A stretch of 64,000 bases of DNA from GCA-003244245 sp036494005 (GCA_036494005.1 DASXOV010000128.1:1-64000), one strand, 5' to 3'; shown: positions 1-9,258, counted from the stretch's first letter. Notes: generated by a model from the sequence alone, not told the origin. Numbers and translations are program-made.

Positions 1-1
1 G

Positions 2-571
2 TGGATCGCCAGCTTCGAGCAGCCGCGCCTGCAGACCCTTCACACCATCAAACGGCGAGCCGAGGAGCACGACATGACCGACAGACCGACGTTCGTGTAC
101 GTCACCTACATCCACAGCACCCCGGAGAACGTCTGGCACGCACTGACCGACGCCGAGCTGACTGGCGCGTACTGGGGTCACCACAACGTCTCGGACTGGC
201 AGCCGGGCTCACGCTGGGAACACCAACGCAGCGACGGATCCGGAATCGCCGATGTCGTCGGCACCGTCCTGGAGACCGCGCCCCCGCGGCAGCTGGTGAT
301 GACCTTCGATGCCCCCGGTGAGCAGCCACCCGGCGGGCCCTCGACGGTGACCTTCGAGATCGAGCCCTACCACGACATCGTCCGGCTCACCGTCACCCAT
401 GAGAACCTCGCCGATCAGGACGCCTACCACGCCGTCTCCGCCGGCTGGCCGGCTGTCCTGGCGAACCTCAAATCACTCTTGGAGACCGGCCAGGTGCTCC
501 CGCAGGCACCGTGGGAGATGCACGCGGAACTGCGGGCTGCCCGGCTCGCATCGGCCCGACCGTCCGGCTGA
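2..571 (+). CDS. SRPBCC/AHSA1-domain protein, 5' end cut by window edge (possible ArsR fusion)
   Basis: The reading frame is open from base 2. The first two dozen residues (starting WIASFEQPRLQTL) resemble the tail of an ArsR-family regulator. An ATG at 74 begins an SRPBCC/AHSA1 domain containing WHALTD, YWGHHNVSDW and PGSRWEH, the fold of Aha1-like and START-like ligand-binding proteins. No stop codon separates the two parts, so this is either a genuine ArsR-SRPBCC fusion whose N-terminus lies outside the window, or a separate SRPBCC gene starting at 74 whose upstream neighbour happens to be read in the same frame. ArsR-SRPBCC pairs and fusions are common in actinomycetes. The ligand is unknown. 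Confidence 0.75.
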   Translation, partial: WIASFEQPRLQTLHTIKRRAEEHDMTDRPTFVYVTYIHSTPENVWHALTDAELTGAYWGHHNVSDWQPGSRWEHQRSDGSGIADVVGTVLETAPPRQLVMTFDAPGEQPPGGPSTVTFEIEPYHDIVRLTVTHENLADQDAYHAVSAGWPAVLANLKSLLETGQVLPQAPWEMHAELRAARLASARPSG

Positions 572-576
572 GGGGG

Positions 577-1201
577 TCATACCTGCGCTGTGGGGCGGAC
601 GACGATCTCGTTGACGTCGACGTCGGCGGGTTGTTCGATCGCGAAGGCGATGGCTCGGGCGATGAAGTCAGGGTGGATGGCGATCCGCTCGCGGCGTTCG
701 TGGAGTTGTGCTCGCACCGCGGGGTTGGCAGTGCCGCCGGCGAAGTCGGTCCGGATGACACCCGGCGAGATGGTCGTGACCCGGATGGCGTCGCCGGCTT
801 CCTGGCGCAGCCCTTCGGAGATGGCGCGAACGGCGTTCTTCGTGCTGGACACCCTTCACATTGACGTCGATCATGGCGTCCCATTCATCGACCCGCAGGT
901 CGTCCAGCGGCGAGATCAACCCCACGCCCGCGTTGCTGACGAGAACGTCGAGGCGGTCGAAACGTTCCTGGGCGAGCACCACCAGCCGGGTCAGCTGCTC
1001 AAGGCAACGCACGTCCGTCACGGCGGCGACAGCCTCGCCGCCGGCCTCGATGATCCGCTGGGCGAGGTCGTCCAGGCGGTCCGCGCGACGGGCGGCGAGG
1101 ACGACCTTGACACCCCGCTCGGCGAGCAGCAGTGCGGTCGCTTCGCCGATTCCGCTGCTCGCGCCGGTGATGGCGACGACCTTGCCTGTGATGCCCGGCA
1201 T
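577..1201 (-). pseudogene. SDR-family oxidoreductase, inactivated by internal deletion and frameshift
   Basis: The N-terminal half is a normal classical SDR: TGASSGIG cofactor loop near residue 12, then NAG-type SNAGVG. It runs to DVNVKGVQ near 855 and then loses frame. The C-terminal half (TKNAVRAISEGLRQE, ISPGVIRTDF) resumes in another frame at about 852. Compared with intact SDRs, roughly 35 residues are missing at the junction, exactly the stretch that carries the catalytic Ser and the Tyr of YxxxK. The protein therefore cannot be made intact. It is divergent from the TetR gene at 1309 and was presumably its target. Confidence 0.8.
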
Positions 1202-1234
1202 GCGGTGGCCCCTTCGGAGGTTCTACGATCTATC

Positions 1235-1280
1235 CGGACAACTGTCCGTTGCGAGAACCACGGTATCGGACACGTGTCCG
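1235..1280. promoter_or_regulatory. Two palindromic operators for the adjacent TetR regulator
   Basis: CGGACA-AC-TGTCCG (1235-1248) and the perfect 14-bp palindrome CGGACACGTGTCCG (1267-1280) share the same arms. Their centres are 32 bp apart, about three helical turns. They sit between the SDR pseudogene and the divergent TetR gene, the usual place for a TetR autoregulatory operator. Confidence 0.65.
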
Positions 1281-1308
1281 CTTGTGCACGCTGCAGAGCC
1301 TCGTCCCC

Positions 1309-1878
1309 ATGAGGAGTGTGAAGTTGGCAGAGTCGGTGCGGGCGTCGTTGCGGGCGGATGCCGAGTTGAACCGTGCTCGGATCGTCGAGGTCGCGCGTGG
1401 CGCATTCACTTCGTCGAGCGACGCGACGATGCAGTCGATCGCCAAGGCGGCCGGTGTGGGTCAAGGCACCCTGTACCGGCATTTCCCGAGCCGGGAGTCG
1501 CTGCTCCTGGCTGTGTACCGGCAGGACGTTCGGGCACTGATCAATGCTGCTGACCCCCTGCTGGGCCAGCACGCCCCGCTCACAGCGCTGCGACGGTGGT
1601 TCGATCACCTCGCCGCATACTGCCGGATCAAGCACGCGACGGCGCAGGCGATCGAGGCGGCCACTCGCGCCGACCTGTCGAACGAGTACTACGACGAGGT
1701 GATCGCAGCCATCACCAGGCTGCTCGACGCTGGGAAGTCGTCGGGAGATGTGCGCGCCGACATCGACGCGGAGGAAGTCCTGCTGCTCACCGGCTTCCTG
1801 TGGCGCATGGACGGCGACGACTGGGAAGCGCGATCACGGCGCATGTTGGACCTGGTCATGAGCGCCCTGCGCACCTGA
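1309..1878 (+). CDS. TetR/AcrR-family transcriptional regulator
   Basis: This is a one-component repressor with an N-terminal HTH (IVEVARGAF, then MQSIAKAAGVGQGTLYRHFPSRESLL at about residues 24-62) and a variable ligand-binding C-terminal domain, about 189 aa in all. An in-frame start at 1249 would put the gene across its own operator, so the ATG at 1309 is preferred. It is divergent from the broken SDR, so its original target no longer gives a functional product. The inducer is unknown. Confidence 0.85.
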   Translation: MRSVKLAESVRASLRADAELNRARIVEVARGAFTSSSDATMQSIAKAAGVGQGTLYRHFPSRESLLLAVYRQDVRALINAADPLLGQHAPLTALRRWFDHLAAYCRIKHATAQAIEAATRADLSNEYYDEVIAAITRLLDAGKSSGDVRADIDAEEVLLLTGFLWRMDGDDWEARSRRMLDLVMSALRT

Positions 1879-1949
1879 CCAGCCGTCGACCGGAATGCCA
1901 CCACTCGCGTACGGACATCGGCAAAGATCACAGCGCGAGCATGATCGGG

Positions 1950-2195
1950 TCATCGAGAAGCGAGATCGGTGACCGGTCTGGGGTGAGGAGCTGCTGCGCG
2001 AGGTCGGGTCCTGCTGATCGGCAGCATGCTCGCCGCGATCGTGGTAGCGGTACTGACCCACCGCGCCGGCACCGCGGGTGACGCCCCCTCGATGATGACG
2101 GCCACTCGCCGGTCCGGACCACAGCGGACAATCGTGTCGGCCAGTTCCGCGACAAGCTTCTCAGGGGACACCGGCCGAAAGCGCACCCACCCCAT
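1950..2195 (-). pseudogene. Possible remnant of a uridine-kinase-like P-loop protein
   Basis: A short reading frame begins VRFRPVSPEKLVAELADTIV and continues RRVAVIIEGASP. This resembles the first 45 residues of actinobacterial uridine-kinase-like proteins. The remainder does not continue the family and the frame stops early, so it looks like an N-terminal fragment. The rest of the 1879-2428 interval shows no convincing gene. Recognition is from memory of the family, so confidence is limited. Confidence 0.35.
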
Positions 2196-2428
2196 CCTGC
2201 CCCCAGCCAAACATCGTGACCGCGTCACCGCGCCGCCCCCTGCCAGACGACAGCAGCGGACGCCGTGACGGCCAGAGACAGGACCGCGACTCGTCCGGTG
2301 TCACACAGATCAGGAAAGAATCTCGCGCCTGCCGGCGACACTGACCCGGCGCGGTGCTCGGCGCTACGCCAGGTCCCGGCCGTGCAGGGGGTAAGGCAGG
2401 ATGAGAACCGCGCAAAGGGAGGTCGAGA

Positions 2429-2827
2429 ATGATCATCGAGGTAATGTGCCGCATCGCCGATGGCCCGCTCAGGCCAGGTGAGCTGGAGATCATCCAAACA
2501 GTTGGTCCCCTGGTGAGCTGGTCTGTCAACACTCGTGACGTCTCGGAGGCAGGGGATCTGCAAGGCAGGGACCTGGCCATCGAGCTTCACTTTGCCGACA
2601 CCACGGTGTGGACAGGTGAGGCATACCCCGTTGCTGACGTCGAGTCCGAGCACCAGTCGCCTGCGCCATCTCAGCACAAGTCGCCAGGGACAGTGCAACT
2701 ACGCGGTGTCGGCGCCCTCAGCGAGAATTCGATCCCGGTGCACTCCGATGTGGCGATGCAACGGATTCAGGCGATGGTGGACAAGCTGATCGAGCCGTAC
2801 GACCACGGGACGCTCGGGTGCGGGTGA
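2429..2827 (+). CDS. Hypothetical protein
   Basis: The frame encodes 132 residues and follows a GGGAGGT Shine-Dalgarno-like element just upstream of the ATG. I recognise no family. The composition is mixed, with no signal peptide or membrane segment. Codon third positions are less GC-biased than in the neighbours, which fits either a recently acquired gene or a non-coding frame. Confidence 0.35.
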   Translation: MIIEVMCRIADGPLRPGELEIIQTVGPLVSWSVNTRDVSEAGDLQGRDLAIELHFADTTVWTGEAYPVADVESEHQSPAPSQHKSPGTVQLRGVGALSENSIPVHSDVAMQRIQAMVDKLIEPYDHGTLGCG

Positions 2828-3165
2828 AGGTCCGGGCAGGTGGCGCGCTGGCACGGCGCACCCGCTTCCCGACGACGATCCGAGCGAACGCCTGCGGAAG
2901 ATCGGCCTGCGGGTCAACGGCGCTGTCGTCCAGCTCGTGGGCACCGACCTGCTCACGGTCCGCATCGACCTTGATCCCTGACGGTGCCCGCCAGGTCCAT
3001 CCGCTGGTGTTGCCGTCGGGCGTGCCCCCTGGTGACGGGCGCTACACAGTGCGTACACTGCACGGCCACACGCCACCCGGCTGGCCGGATGTGTTTCGCA
3101 ACCGTGATGTGCCGCTCCGGTTGAGTTTGGTACATCAACTACTGCTTGCGGTATGATTTTTCCTC
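2828..3165. promoter_or_regulatory. Gene-poor interval with a likely -10 element at its 3' end
   Basis: I see no supportable gene here. At 3152-3157 there is TATGAT, an actinobacterial -10 hexamer, only 8 nt from the ATG at 3166. No Shine-Dalgarno precedes that ATG. The spacing predicts transcription starting at or next to the ATG, so the mRNA of the next gene may be leaderless. Confidence 0.4.
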
Positions 3166-3972
3166 ATGAAGGAGCAGCAGGATGCCGTCGCCGGCCTCGG
3201 TGACGCGGGGGTGCTCGCGGGTATCCGCTGGGCCTATGTCTCGGCCACGGACCGGGTGCACGACGACTACTCCGAAGCGGCCGGTCACGACACCACGTGG
3301 GCGGGGATGACGCGCTTCACCTACTTCCGGGACCGGCTGGACCGGGTGTTCGCCTGTGGCCGCTACGCCGTTCCCGTCGGTAAAGACGCCGGGATCAGCC
3401 TGGATCTGCTGCACGCCGAGCTGACCGAGCGCGACATCGAGACCATGCCGCAGCTGCCCGCAGACCTGGTGGTGCGCGCCGACCTCAATGGCAGCCCGGG
3501 CTGGGCGTGGCAGGACTGGCGCTGGTTACTGGCGTCCTGCGCCTCCGGGAAGATCCGCGAGTTGCCCTGGCCACGGAAAAGCCCCACCAAGCGGCGGGTC
3601 GCCCTGCAGCACAATCCTGATCCGGCCCAGGGGTCACTGTTCGACGAGCTTGCCGACGAGGAAGTCGCAGGCATGCAGGCCCTGCTCGGCGCGGCGCACC
3701 AACTCGACCGGGATACCCTCGTGGTGGCCCACTCCCAGGATGTCGACCACGACAGCCGCGAGCTGGTGCTCGGCCGGGCCCGGCTCAACACCGGAGGCGG
3801 GCAGGCCTGGTACTGGTACCAGGATCTGCTGACGGACTCCCCGGCCGATGGTGGCCGCCGCGTCGACGACACCCCGTCGCCCACCGGCCCCGGCCCGGTG
3901 CTGGACGCGCCCGTACGGCTGCGTCGTCCGGCGAGCGAGCAACCTGCCGACCGCACCGGTGGCGACCGGTGA
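3166..3972 (+). CDS. Uncharacterised protein coupled to an XRE-ImmA/IrrE peptidase
   Basis: This is a 268-aa protein of no family I recognise. It is rich in Trp and acidic residues (GIRWAYVSATDRVHDDY near the start, GWAWQDWRWLLASC near residue 112) and has a low-complexity Pro/Arg/Asp tail from about residue 230. There is no signal peptide or membrane helix. Its stop overlaps the start of the following XRE-metallopeptidase gene (GTGA at 3969-3972), so the two are translationally coupled. By analogy with ImmA-ImmR and IrrE-DdrO pairs it could be the peptidase's substrate or partner, but nothing in the sequence proves that. Confidence 0.75.
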   Translation: MKEQQDAVAGLGDAGVLAGIRWAYVSATDRVHDDYSEAAGHDTTWAGMTRFTYFRDRLDRVFACGRYAVPVGKDAGISLDLLHAELTERDIETMPQLPADLVVRADLNGSPGWAWQDWRWLLASCASGKIRELPWPRKSPTKRRVALQHNPDPAQGSLFDELADEEVAGMQALLGAAHQLDRDTLVVAHSQDVDHDSRELVLGRARLNTGGGQAWYWYQDLLTDSPADGGRRVDDTPSPTGPGPVLDAPVRLRRPASEQPADRTGGDR

Positions 3973-5165
3973 GCGAGAGGAATCGCTCGCTCGATCGCGC
4001 CGCCGACATCGCTCCCTTCTTCGACGGATCGCGGCTGACCTTGGCCCGCCACCTGGCGGGCCTGCGCAAGACCGAGCTCGCGGCCCGGGTGGAGAAGAGC
4101 GCTACCGCCGTCGCGGCCTGGGAGTCGGGGGCGAAGCAACCCACTGCCGCCCACGTCGCTCAGCTCGCCCTGAGCCTGTCCGTCGATCCGGGGTTCTTCG
4201 CGGTCCGGCCGGATGATGTCGCCACGCTGAGCACGACGCCGCACTTCCGGTCTCTCCGCTCGACCAGCCAGCTCGCCCGTGACCAGGCGTTCGCCTACGG
4301 CCAGCTGGCCGCCGATATCGCGAGCAGCCTGGAGCGCCACGTCGAACTCCCGGCCCCGGCCGTGCCGAGCCGCCCGGTGACGAGCGACGACCGGGCGGGC
4401 GACGGACCTGAGCACGCGGCACGGTTGGTCCGCGAGCAGTGGGGTATCGGAGCCGGGCCGGTGGGACACCTCGTGCGACTGCTGGAGAGCCATGGGGTAC
4501 TGGTGGTGTTCAGCCCACCGCGGACGGCGTCGGTGGACGCCTACTCCTTCGACAGCCGGCTGCGGCCGGTGGTGGTGCTCAATCCGATCAAGCGGGACTA
4601 CTACCGCCAGCGCTTCGACGTCGCCCACGAACTGGGTCATCTGGTCATGCACGGCGACGCCGAACCCGGTGGCCGGATCGTCGAAAATCAGGCCCACCGC
4701 TTCGCCGCCGAGCTGTTGATGCCCACTGCCGAGATCCGGGACCTGCTGCCCGTCACCATGGGCGGCAACACCTGGAAGACGCTGGGCAGGCTCAAGGAAC
4801 AGTGGGGCGTCAGCATGCAGGCCCTGCTGTTCCGAGCTCGCCGGCTCGGCCGGCTCGGTGACGTCTCCTACCGAAACGCCATGACCACCATCTCGGCTCG
4901 CGGCTGGCGCCGCGATGAGCCCGGTCTGATCGGCACCATCGAGCAGCCGTCGTTGCTGCCGAAGGCGGTGGAGTTGCTGGCCCAGGAAGGCATCGACGAG
5001 GACGCGCTCGTCGCCCAGTGCCGCGTCCCGGTCGAGCTGTTCCGCATGGTCACCGCGCGCTCACCGGACAGCGGGCCCGCCGGCACCGTCGCGCTGCCCG
5101 CACCGGAGAACGGACAGCACTCCGGTGCCACGGTGGTGTCCCTGTTGGAGCGCCGTACCGATTAG
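3969..5165 (+). CDS. XRE-family regulator fused to ImmA/IrrE zinc metallopeptidase
   Basis: The N-terminus is a Cro/C1-type HTH (LARHLAGLRKTELAARVEKS to AAWESGAKQP, about residues 20-60). The C-terminal half is an ImmA/IrrE (COG2856) domain with the zinc motif HELGH at about residue 222 and the downstream acidic helix FAAELLMP that supplies the third ligand. Such proteins sense stress or mobile-element signals and cleave a partner repressor. At 398 aa the length is typical of the fused form. It is coupled to the unknown gene upstream, and its stop lies one base from the stop of the convergent CHAT-STAND gene. Confidence 0.88.
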   Translation: MSERNRSLDRAADIAPFFDGSRLTLARHLAGLRKTELAARVEKSATAVAAWESGAKQPTAAHVAQLALSLSVDPGFFAVRPDDVATLSTTPHFRSLRSTSQLARDQAFAYGQLAADIASSLERHVELPAPAVPSRPVTSDDRAGDGPEHAARLVREQWGIGAGPVGHLVRLLESHGVLVVFSPPRTASVDAYSFDSRLRPVVVLNPIKRDYYRQRFDVAHELGHLVMHGDAEPGGRIVENQAHRFAAELLMPTAEIRDLLPVTMGGNTWKTLGRLKEQWGVSMQALLFRARRLGRLGDVSYRNAMTTISARGWRRDEPGLIGTIEQPSLLPKAVELLAQEGIDEDALVAQCRVPVELFRMVTARSPDSGPAGTVALPAPENGQHSGATVVSLLERRTD

Positions 5166-5166
5166 A

Positions 5167-8100
5167 TCATCCCTGCCTGGGATGGGTGGAGAGCCCGTCG
5201 AGGGTGGCGGTGACGACCGCGGTGCCGACGTCGTCGAGACCGGCGACGAGCAGCTCACGGCTGCGGTCGCCGGCCAGTACCCGCCGTAGCGCAGCGACCA
5301 GGGCGACCCAGTCGGTGATCGCGATGTCCTCGAGCAGGCCGGTGAGGTCAGGCGTGGCGGCACCGTCGGCCGCCGCGGTGCCGACGGCGCTGATGATCGG
5401 TGCCCAGACCGCGAGCAGGTGGTCGGCGCCGAGCGGTGCGCTGCCGTCGTGCTGGTCGGCCGAGGTCGCGGCGGTGGCCAGCAGATCGGCCAGGGCGTGT
5501 TCGGCAGTGGCCGGGTCGGTGCACAGCGCCACCACGAGAGCGCCGAAGCGGACCCCGTCGCCCGCGTCGACCAGCCGGGTGACCTGCTGCAGGGTGGTGG
5601 GTGTATCGGGACCGTCGGTGTCGCTGCGAAGCTCGCCGGCCAGTATCCGGAGCGTCCTGGTGAGTTCGCGGGTGTCGCCAGTGAGGTGGTTGAGCAGGGC
5701 CGCGGTGAGGCGGTGGGCGCGTTGCTCAGCGCAGGCCCCGGACGTGCGGAACAGGTAATCGGCCAGGTTGTGGTGCGCCGTCGAGATCTCGCGCGGGTCC
5801 AGGCGCAGGTATTCGAGACGCAGCGCGGTGCGTTGCAGGTCGACGGCGGCCTGGGGGTGCTCGCGCCTGGTCTCCAGGTCGGCGCGGGCGCCGTGGACCA
5901 CGGCGAGCTGCTTCATGTCACCGGCGGTCTCGAAGGCGTCCTGGCAGTCCCGCAGCAGCTGGTCGACCTCGCCCAGCCGGCCGAGGTGCAGCAGCGGAAG
6001 GTAACTGTGGAAGCGGGTGCGGGCGGCCTCGTAGGGGCTGGCGCCGCGCTCCAGCCTGCTGGCGGCGATCTCGTCGCCCAGGTCGAGCGCTTCCTGCCAC
6101 CGCGCCAGAGCCACCGCAGAGCAGCGGCCGACGTCGAGAATCCCCTCCCGGACGTTCGACGGGTTCACCCGGTCGTTGTCGGCGCGCTGGTCGGGCAGGT
6201 CGGCGATGCGGGCCCGCAGGCCGGGCAGATCAGTGAGGACCTGCTCGTGGTGGCCGAGCATGCTGAGTATCTGCAGCCACCGGCCCTGGTCGCTGAGCTG
6301 GGTCCAGAGCCCGAACCCGGCCTGGCTGGTGTGCTCGATCTTCCGCCCGGCCAGGGTGAGAGCCTCCCGGAACCTGCCCTGGTCACGCATCAGGGTGACC
6401 AGGTCACCGGCGGTGGTGGAGGCGAGCGGGTAGTCGCCGGTGGCGGCGGCCTGGTCGTAGACACGGCGCAACAGGGTCTCGGCCTCGCCGGGATCAACTT
6501 TCCGCAGCGCGGCACCGAGCACGACGATGTCGTTCAGGGCGTCGGTGGCCTCGACGATGCGGCGCAGCAGGGGAATGGCGGCCAGCGAGGTGGTCGCGGA
6601 GTAGCCGTCCCGCATCAGGGTGCCGTCCAGGATGCAGATGGCGGCGTTCCAGTCGTGCTGGCGCAGCAGGTAGCGGGCCGCGGTCAGGCCGGCTCGGGAG
6701 ACCAATTCGCCGGCGTCCTTGCCGGCTCGCTGCTGCGTGATCCCCCAGTCACCGACCGCTATCCACCAGGAGGCGAGCTGCGCGTCGACCACGGCCGTGA
6801 CCGAATCGGGGGTCGTTGCCGCAACGGTGTCGGCGACGCCGGGATTGATCCGGTAGTACACGGGGCCGGCGGTGTCGTTGACCGGGTCGGTGGTGACCAG
6901 TGCGGCGGTGACCAGCGGAGCGATCGAGGACGCCAGCGGTGGCGGGTCGCCGGTCCGGTCCAAGCCCCGCCACAGGGACGCCCAGGTCACACTGAACGTG
7001 GCAGTGCTCCGGTCGGTCTCCTCGACCCGGCACAGCGCCTGCAGCAGCAGCCGCGACGGGGCGGGCAGCGCCGCCACGATCTTGTTGATCCACGCGGTGA
7101 AGATCGCAAACAACTGCTCGCCGTTCAGTCCGCTCTCGCCGTCGGTGAGAAAGGCCGCCAGAACCGCATCGCTCACTGCGGCATCTGCCGGCTGGAACTC
7201 CAGTCGAGTCGGGTCAACGGCCGTGGCATCGGCGAGTTCCAGCAGCGTGGGATGGCCCTGGGTATGGGCGAGCACCCGCCGGTTCAACGCCGGGTCGGTA
7301 CCCGGAGCATCGGCCCTGCCGCGGGTGGCGTCGCCGCGGGTGGCGTCGCCGCGGGTGATGTCGCAGTGCAGTAACGCCCGCAGGTTCGGCAGCTGCCGGG
7401 TCAACAGCAGGCACTCGTCTCGGGTCAGCATGGACAGCGGCCGAACCAGCACCGTGTCCGGGTTCAGCCCGCCCGGCACGATCCGGCTGGTCAGGATCAC
7501 CCGGGAGGACCCCATGCGGCCGGTCAGCGTGCTGATCAGCGGAGCCCACCGGATGTCACGCCACTGGCCGTCGGGGCTGAGCAAGGTTTCGAGGTTGTCC
7601 AGCACTAGCAGCAGCCCGGCATCGGCGAGGATGGTGGTAAAGGTGGGGAGGAAGTTCTCCAGCCGCTTCAGGGTCCCGATGTTGTCCAGCATCGCCACCC
7701 CGTAGTCATCCAGCTGCGCCTCCAACGTCATCGCGAGCAGGCGCAGCGCATCGCCGAACTGCTCCGGATCGGTGGGCGCGGACCAGAACACCACCGGGCC
7801 GAAGGCGCGCTGGTGGCGGTAGGCGAGCTCCACGGCGCAGGTGGTCTTGCCCACCCCGGCCATCCCGTGCAGCAGCACCGCGGTACGCCCGGACTCCGGA
7901 GCCAATGCGGCACTGGCGGCGGCCATCACCTCGGTCCGGCCGACGAACCGCGGCGGCTCGGGTGGGAACCGGGCCATCGCGAGCTCGGCGAAGTCGGGCA
8001 CCGGCTGCCCGAACGGAGGTGCCAGCGACAGCTCGATCGCCGAGGCACCGAAAATCGCCGGAGTGGCCACCGAGATCGCCGGCCGGCCCGACGACGCCGT

Positions 8101-9258
8101 GGGTCCGGCCGCGTCCGGCACGGCAGCCGCGAGCGCTCGGTCCAGTGGCTGGGCATAGCGGAACAGCTGGTTGAACAGCGCTTCGGCGAAGCCGATCGCG
8201 AACTCCTCGGCGACCGGGTAACGCATCGCGACCACCGCGCAGTCCAGCTGTGTCATCAGTTCGCGTGCGAGTCCGATCGGGGCCGCCCCGGTTTCCAGCA
8301 CGACGCGGGTCTCCAGATCGGCTGCCGGGATGGCCAGCCCCAGCCGGCGCAGGGTCTCCGCGGTCACCGCCGCCGCGGAGAGGCAGGACGAGACCACGGC
8401 CAGCTTGAGCTGCCGGCGTAACGCAGACAGCAACTCGATCAGCTCCGCACTGGATACCGGATCCGCCGACCCGTCCGGGTTCTCCAGCAGGAAGCAGCCC
8501 GTCTCGTCGAGTCCGGACAGCGCCAGCACGTCCCAGCCGCCGCTGGATTCCGTGAGGTCCGCCAGCACCGCCCGGCTCACGCCGTACTGGGCGACCTCCA
8601 GCTCCACCCGCCGCCGGCTCCGGGCGGCGACCCGGCGTACCAGCCGGGAAAGTTCATATCGCTCGCGGCGCAGGCCCGACGCCACAGCCCCCGATGTCAT
8701 GGTCTCGGTGGGCCGGCTGAACACCGCCAGCATCCGCAGCGCCTGACCGACCGGCTTCTTCGACGCCTTGCGCGGACGGGGCTTGTGCGGACGGGGAAGG
8801 TCATGGACCAGGGCAACGTGACCCCACGCGGCCATCGGCGTCCCGGCGATATGGGCCAACTCCAACGGCCGTGCGGCCAGAAACTCCGCCCCGTCCGGCA
8901 CCACCACCCGCACCGTCACCGGCGCCGCTGTCGCAATGGCCCGGCCGATCCGCTCGCCCAGCACCACCGATCCGATCCAGGCCCCCACCCGGTGCAGCAG
9001 CTCCGCCTCGCTGGCCACCCTGCGGTCCGGATCCGCCCGGGTCCGCAGAAAGCGGTGCAGATCCTCGAACGCCTGGGTCTCGGCAGCTCCCGGATCCAGC
9101 TCCACCAGGTGTTCGGCCAGCGCCATCCCGGATTGCTCGTCAGCCATTAGCCACCGCCATCGGCGAGGTCCAGTCACGTCGACCGCCCGCAGTACCAACC
9201 CCACCGGTGCCTCCCAAGGTGACGCCATAGCTACGTCCAGTACGTAGTATTCCCCCAT
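5167..9258 (-). CDS. CHAT-STAND-TPR protein with degenerate protease His
   Basis: This 1363-aa protein has three parts. Residues about 150-400 form a CHAT (caspase-like) domain with the nucleophile region AVVSSCLSAA (Cys292). Residues about 430-760 form a STAND/NB-ARC NTPase with Walker A GMAGVGKT (465-472) and Walker B LLLVLDN (Asp about 554). The remainder is alpha-helical TPR-like sensor repeats. CHAT-STAND-TPR architectures act in bacterial programmed-death and anti-phage signalling. The usual GHG of the CHAT fold is SGLDE here, so the catalytic His (position 250) is a Leu and the domain may be a pseudoprotease. It is convergent with the XRE-ImmA gene. The ATG at 9258 has only a weak ribosome-binding site. 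Confidence 0.85.
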   Translation of the reverse strand: MGEYYVLDVAMASPWEAPVGLVLRAVDVTGPRRWRWLMADEQSGMALAEHLVELDPGAAETQAFEDLHRFLRTRADPDRRVASEAELLHRVGAWIGSVVLGERIGRAIATAAPVTVRVVVPDGAEFLAARPLELAHIAGTPMAAWGHVALVHDLPRPHKPRPRKASKKPVGQALRMLAVFSRPTETMTSGAVASGLRRERYELSRLVRRVAARSRRRVELEVAQYGVSRAVLADLTESSGGWDVLALSGLDETGCFLLENPDGSADPVSSAELIELLSALRRQLKLAVVSSCLSAAAVTAETLRRLGLAIPAADLETRVVLETGAAPIGLARELMTQLDCAVVAMRYPVAEEFAIGFAEALFNQLFRYAQPLDRALAAAVPDAAGPTASSGRPAISVATPAIFGASAIELSLAPPFGQPVPDFAELAMARFPPEPPRFVGRTEVMAAASAALAPESGRTAVLLHGMAGVGKTTCAVELAYRHQRAFGPVVFWSAPTDPEQFGDALRLLAMTLEAQLDDYGVAMLDNIGTLKRLENFLPTFTTILADAGLLLVLDNLETLLSPDGQWRDIRWAPLISTLTGRMGSSRVILTSRIVPGGLNPDTVLVRPLSMLTRDECLLLTRQLPNLRALLHCDITRGDATRGDATRGRADAPGTDPALNRRVLAHTQGHPTLLELADATAVDPTRLEFQPADAAVSDAVLAAFLTDGESGLNGEQLFAIFTAWINKIVAALPAPSRLLLQALCRVEETDRSTATFSVTWASLWRGLDRTGDPPPLASSIAPLVTAALVTTDPVNDTAGPVYYRINPGVADTVAATTPDSVTAVVDAQLASWWIAVGDWGITQQRAGKDAGELVSRAGLTAARYLLRQHDWNAAICILDGTLMRDGYSATTSLAAIPLLRRIVEATDALNDIVVLGAALRKVDPGEAETLLRRVYDQAAATGDYPLASTTAGDLVTLMRDQGRFREALTLAGRKIEHTSQAGFGLWTQLSDQGRWLQILSMLGHHEQVLTDLPGLRARIADLPDQRADNDRVNPSNVREGILDVGRCSAVALARWQEALDLGDEIAASRLERGASPYEAARTRFHSYLPLLHLGRLGEVDQLLRDCQDAFETAGDMKQLAVVHGARADLETRREHPQAAVDLQRTALRLEYLRLDPREISTAHHNLADYLFRTSGACAEQRAHRLTAALLNHLTGDTRELTRTLRILAGELRSDTDGPDTPTTLQQVTRLVDAGDGVRFGALVVALCTDPATAEHALADLLATAATSADQHDGSAPLGADHLLAVWAPIISAVGTAAADGAATPDLTGLLEDIAITDWVALVAALRRVLAGDRSRELLVAGLDDVGTAVVTATLDGLSTHPRQG
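7321..7365. repeat. Three 15-bp tandem units inside the STAND gene
   Basis: GCGGGTGGCGTCGCC occurs at 7321 and 7336, with a diverged third unit at 7351. On the coding strand it encodes RGDAT repeats in the linker between the NTPase core and its helical region. The number of units is a multiple of codons, so it is expected to vary in length without breaking the frame. Confidence 0.8.

Noticed and set aside
5419..7374. A 651-residue open frame antisense to the CHAT-STAND gene
   Set aside because: No recognisable domain and complementary to a protein with clear motifs.
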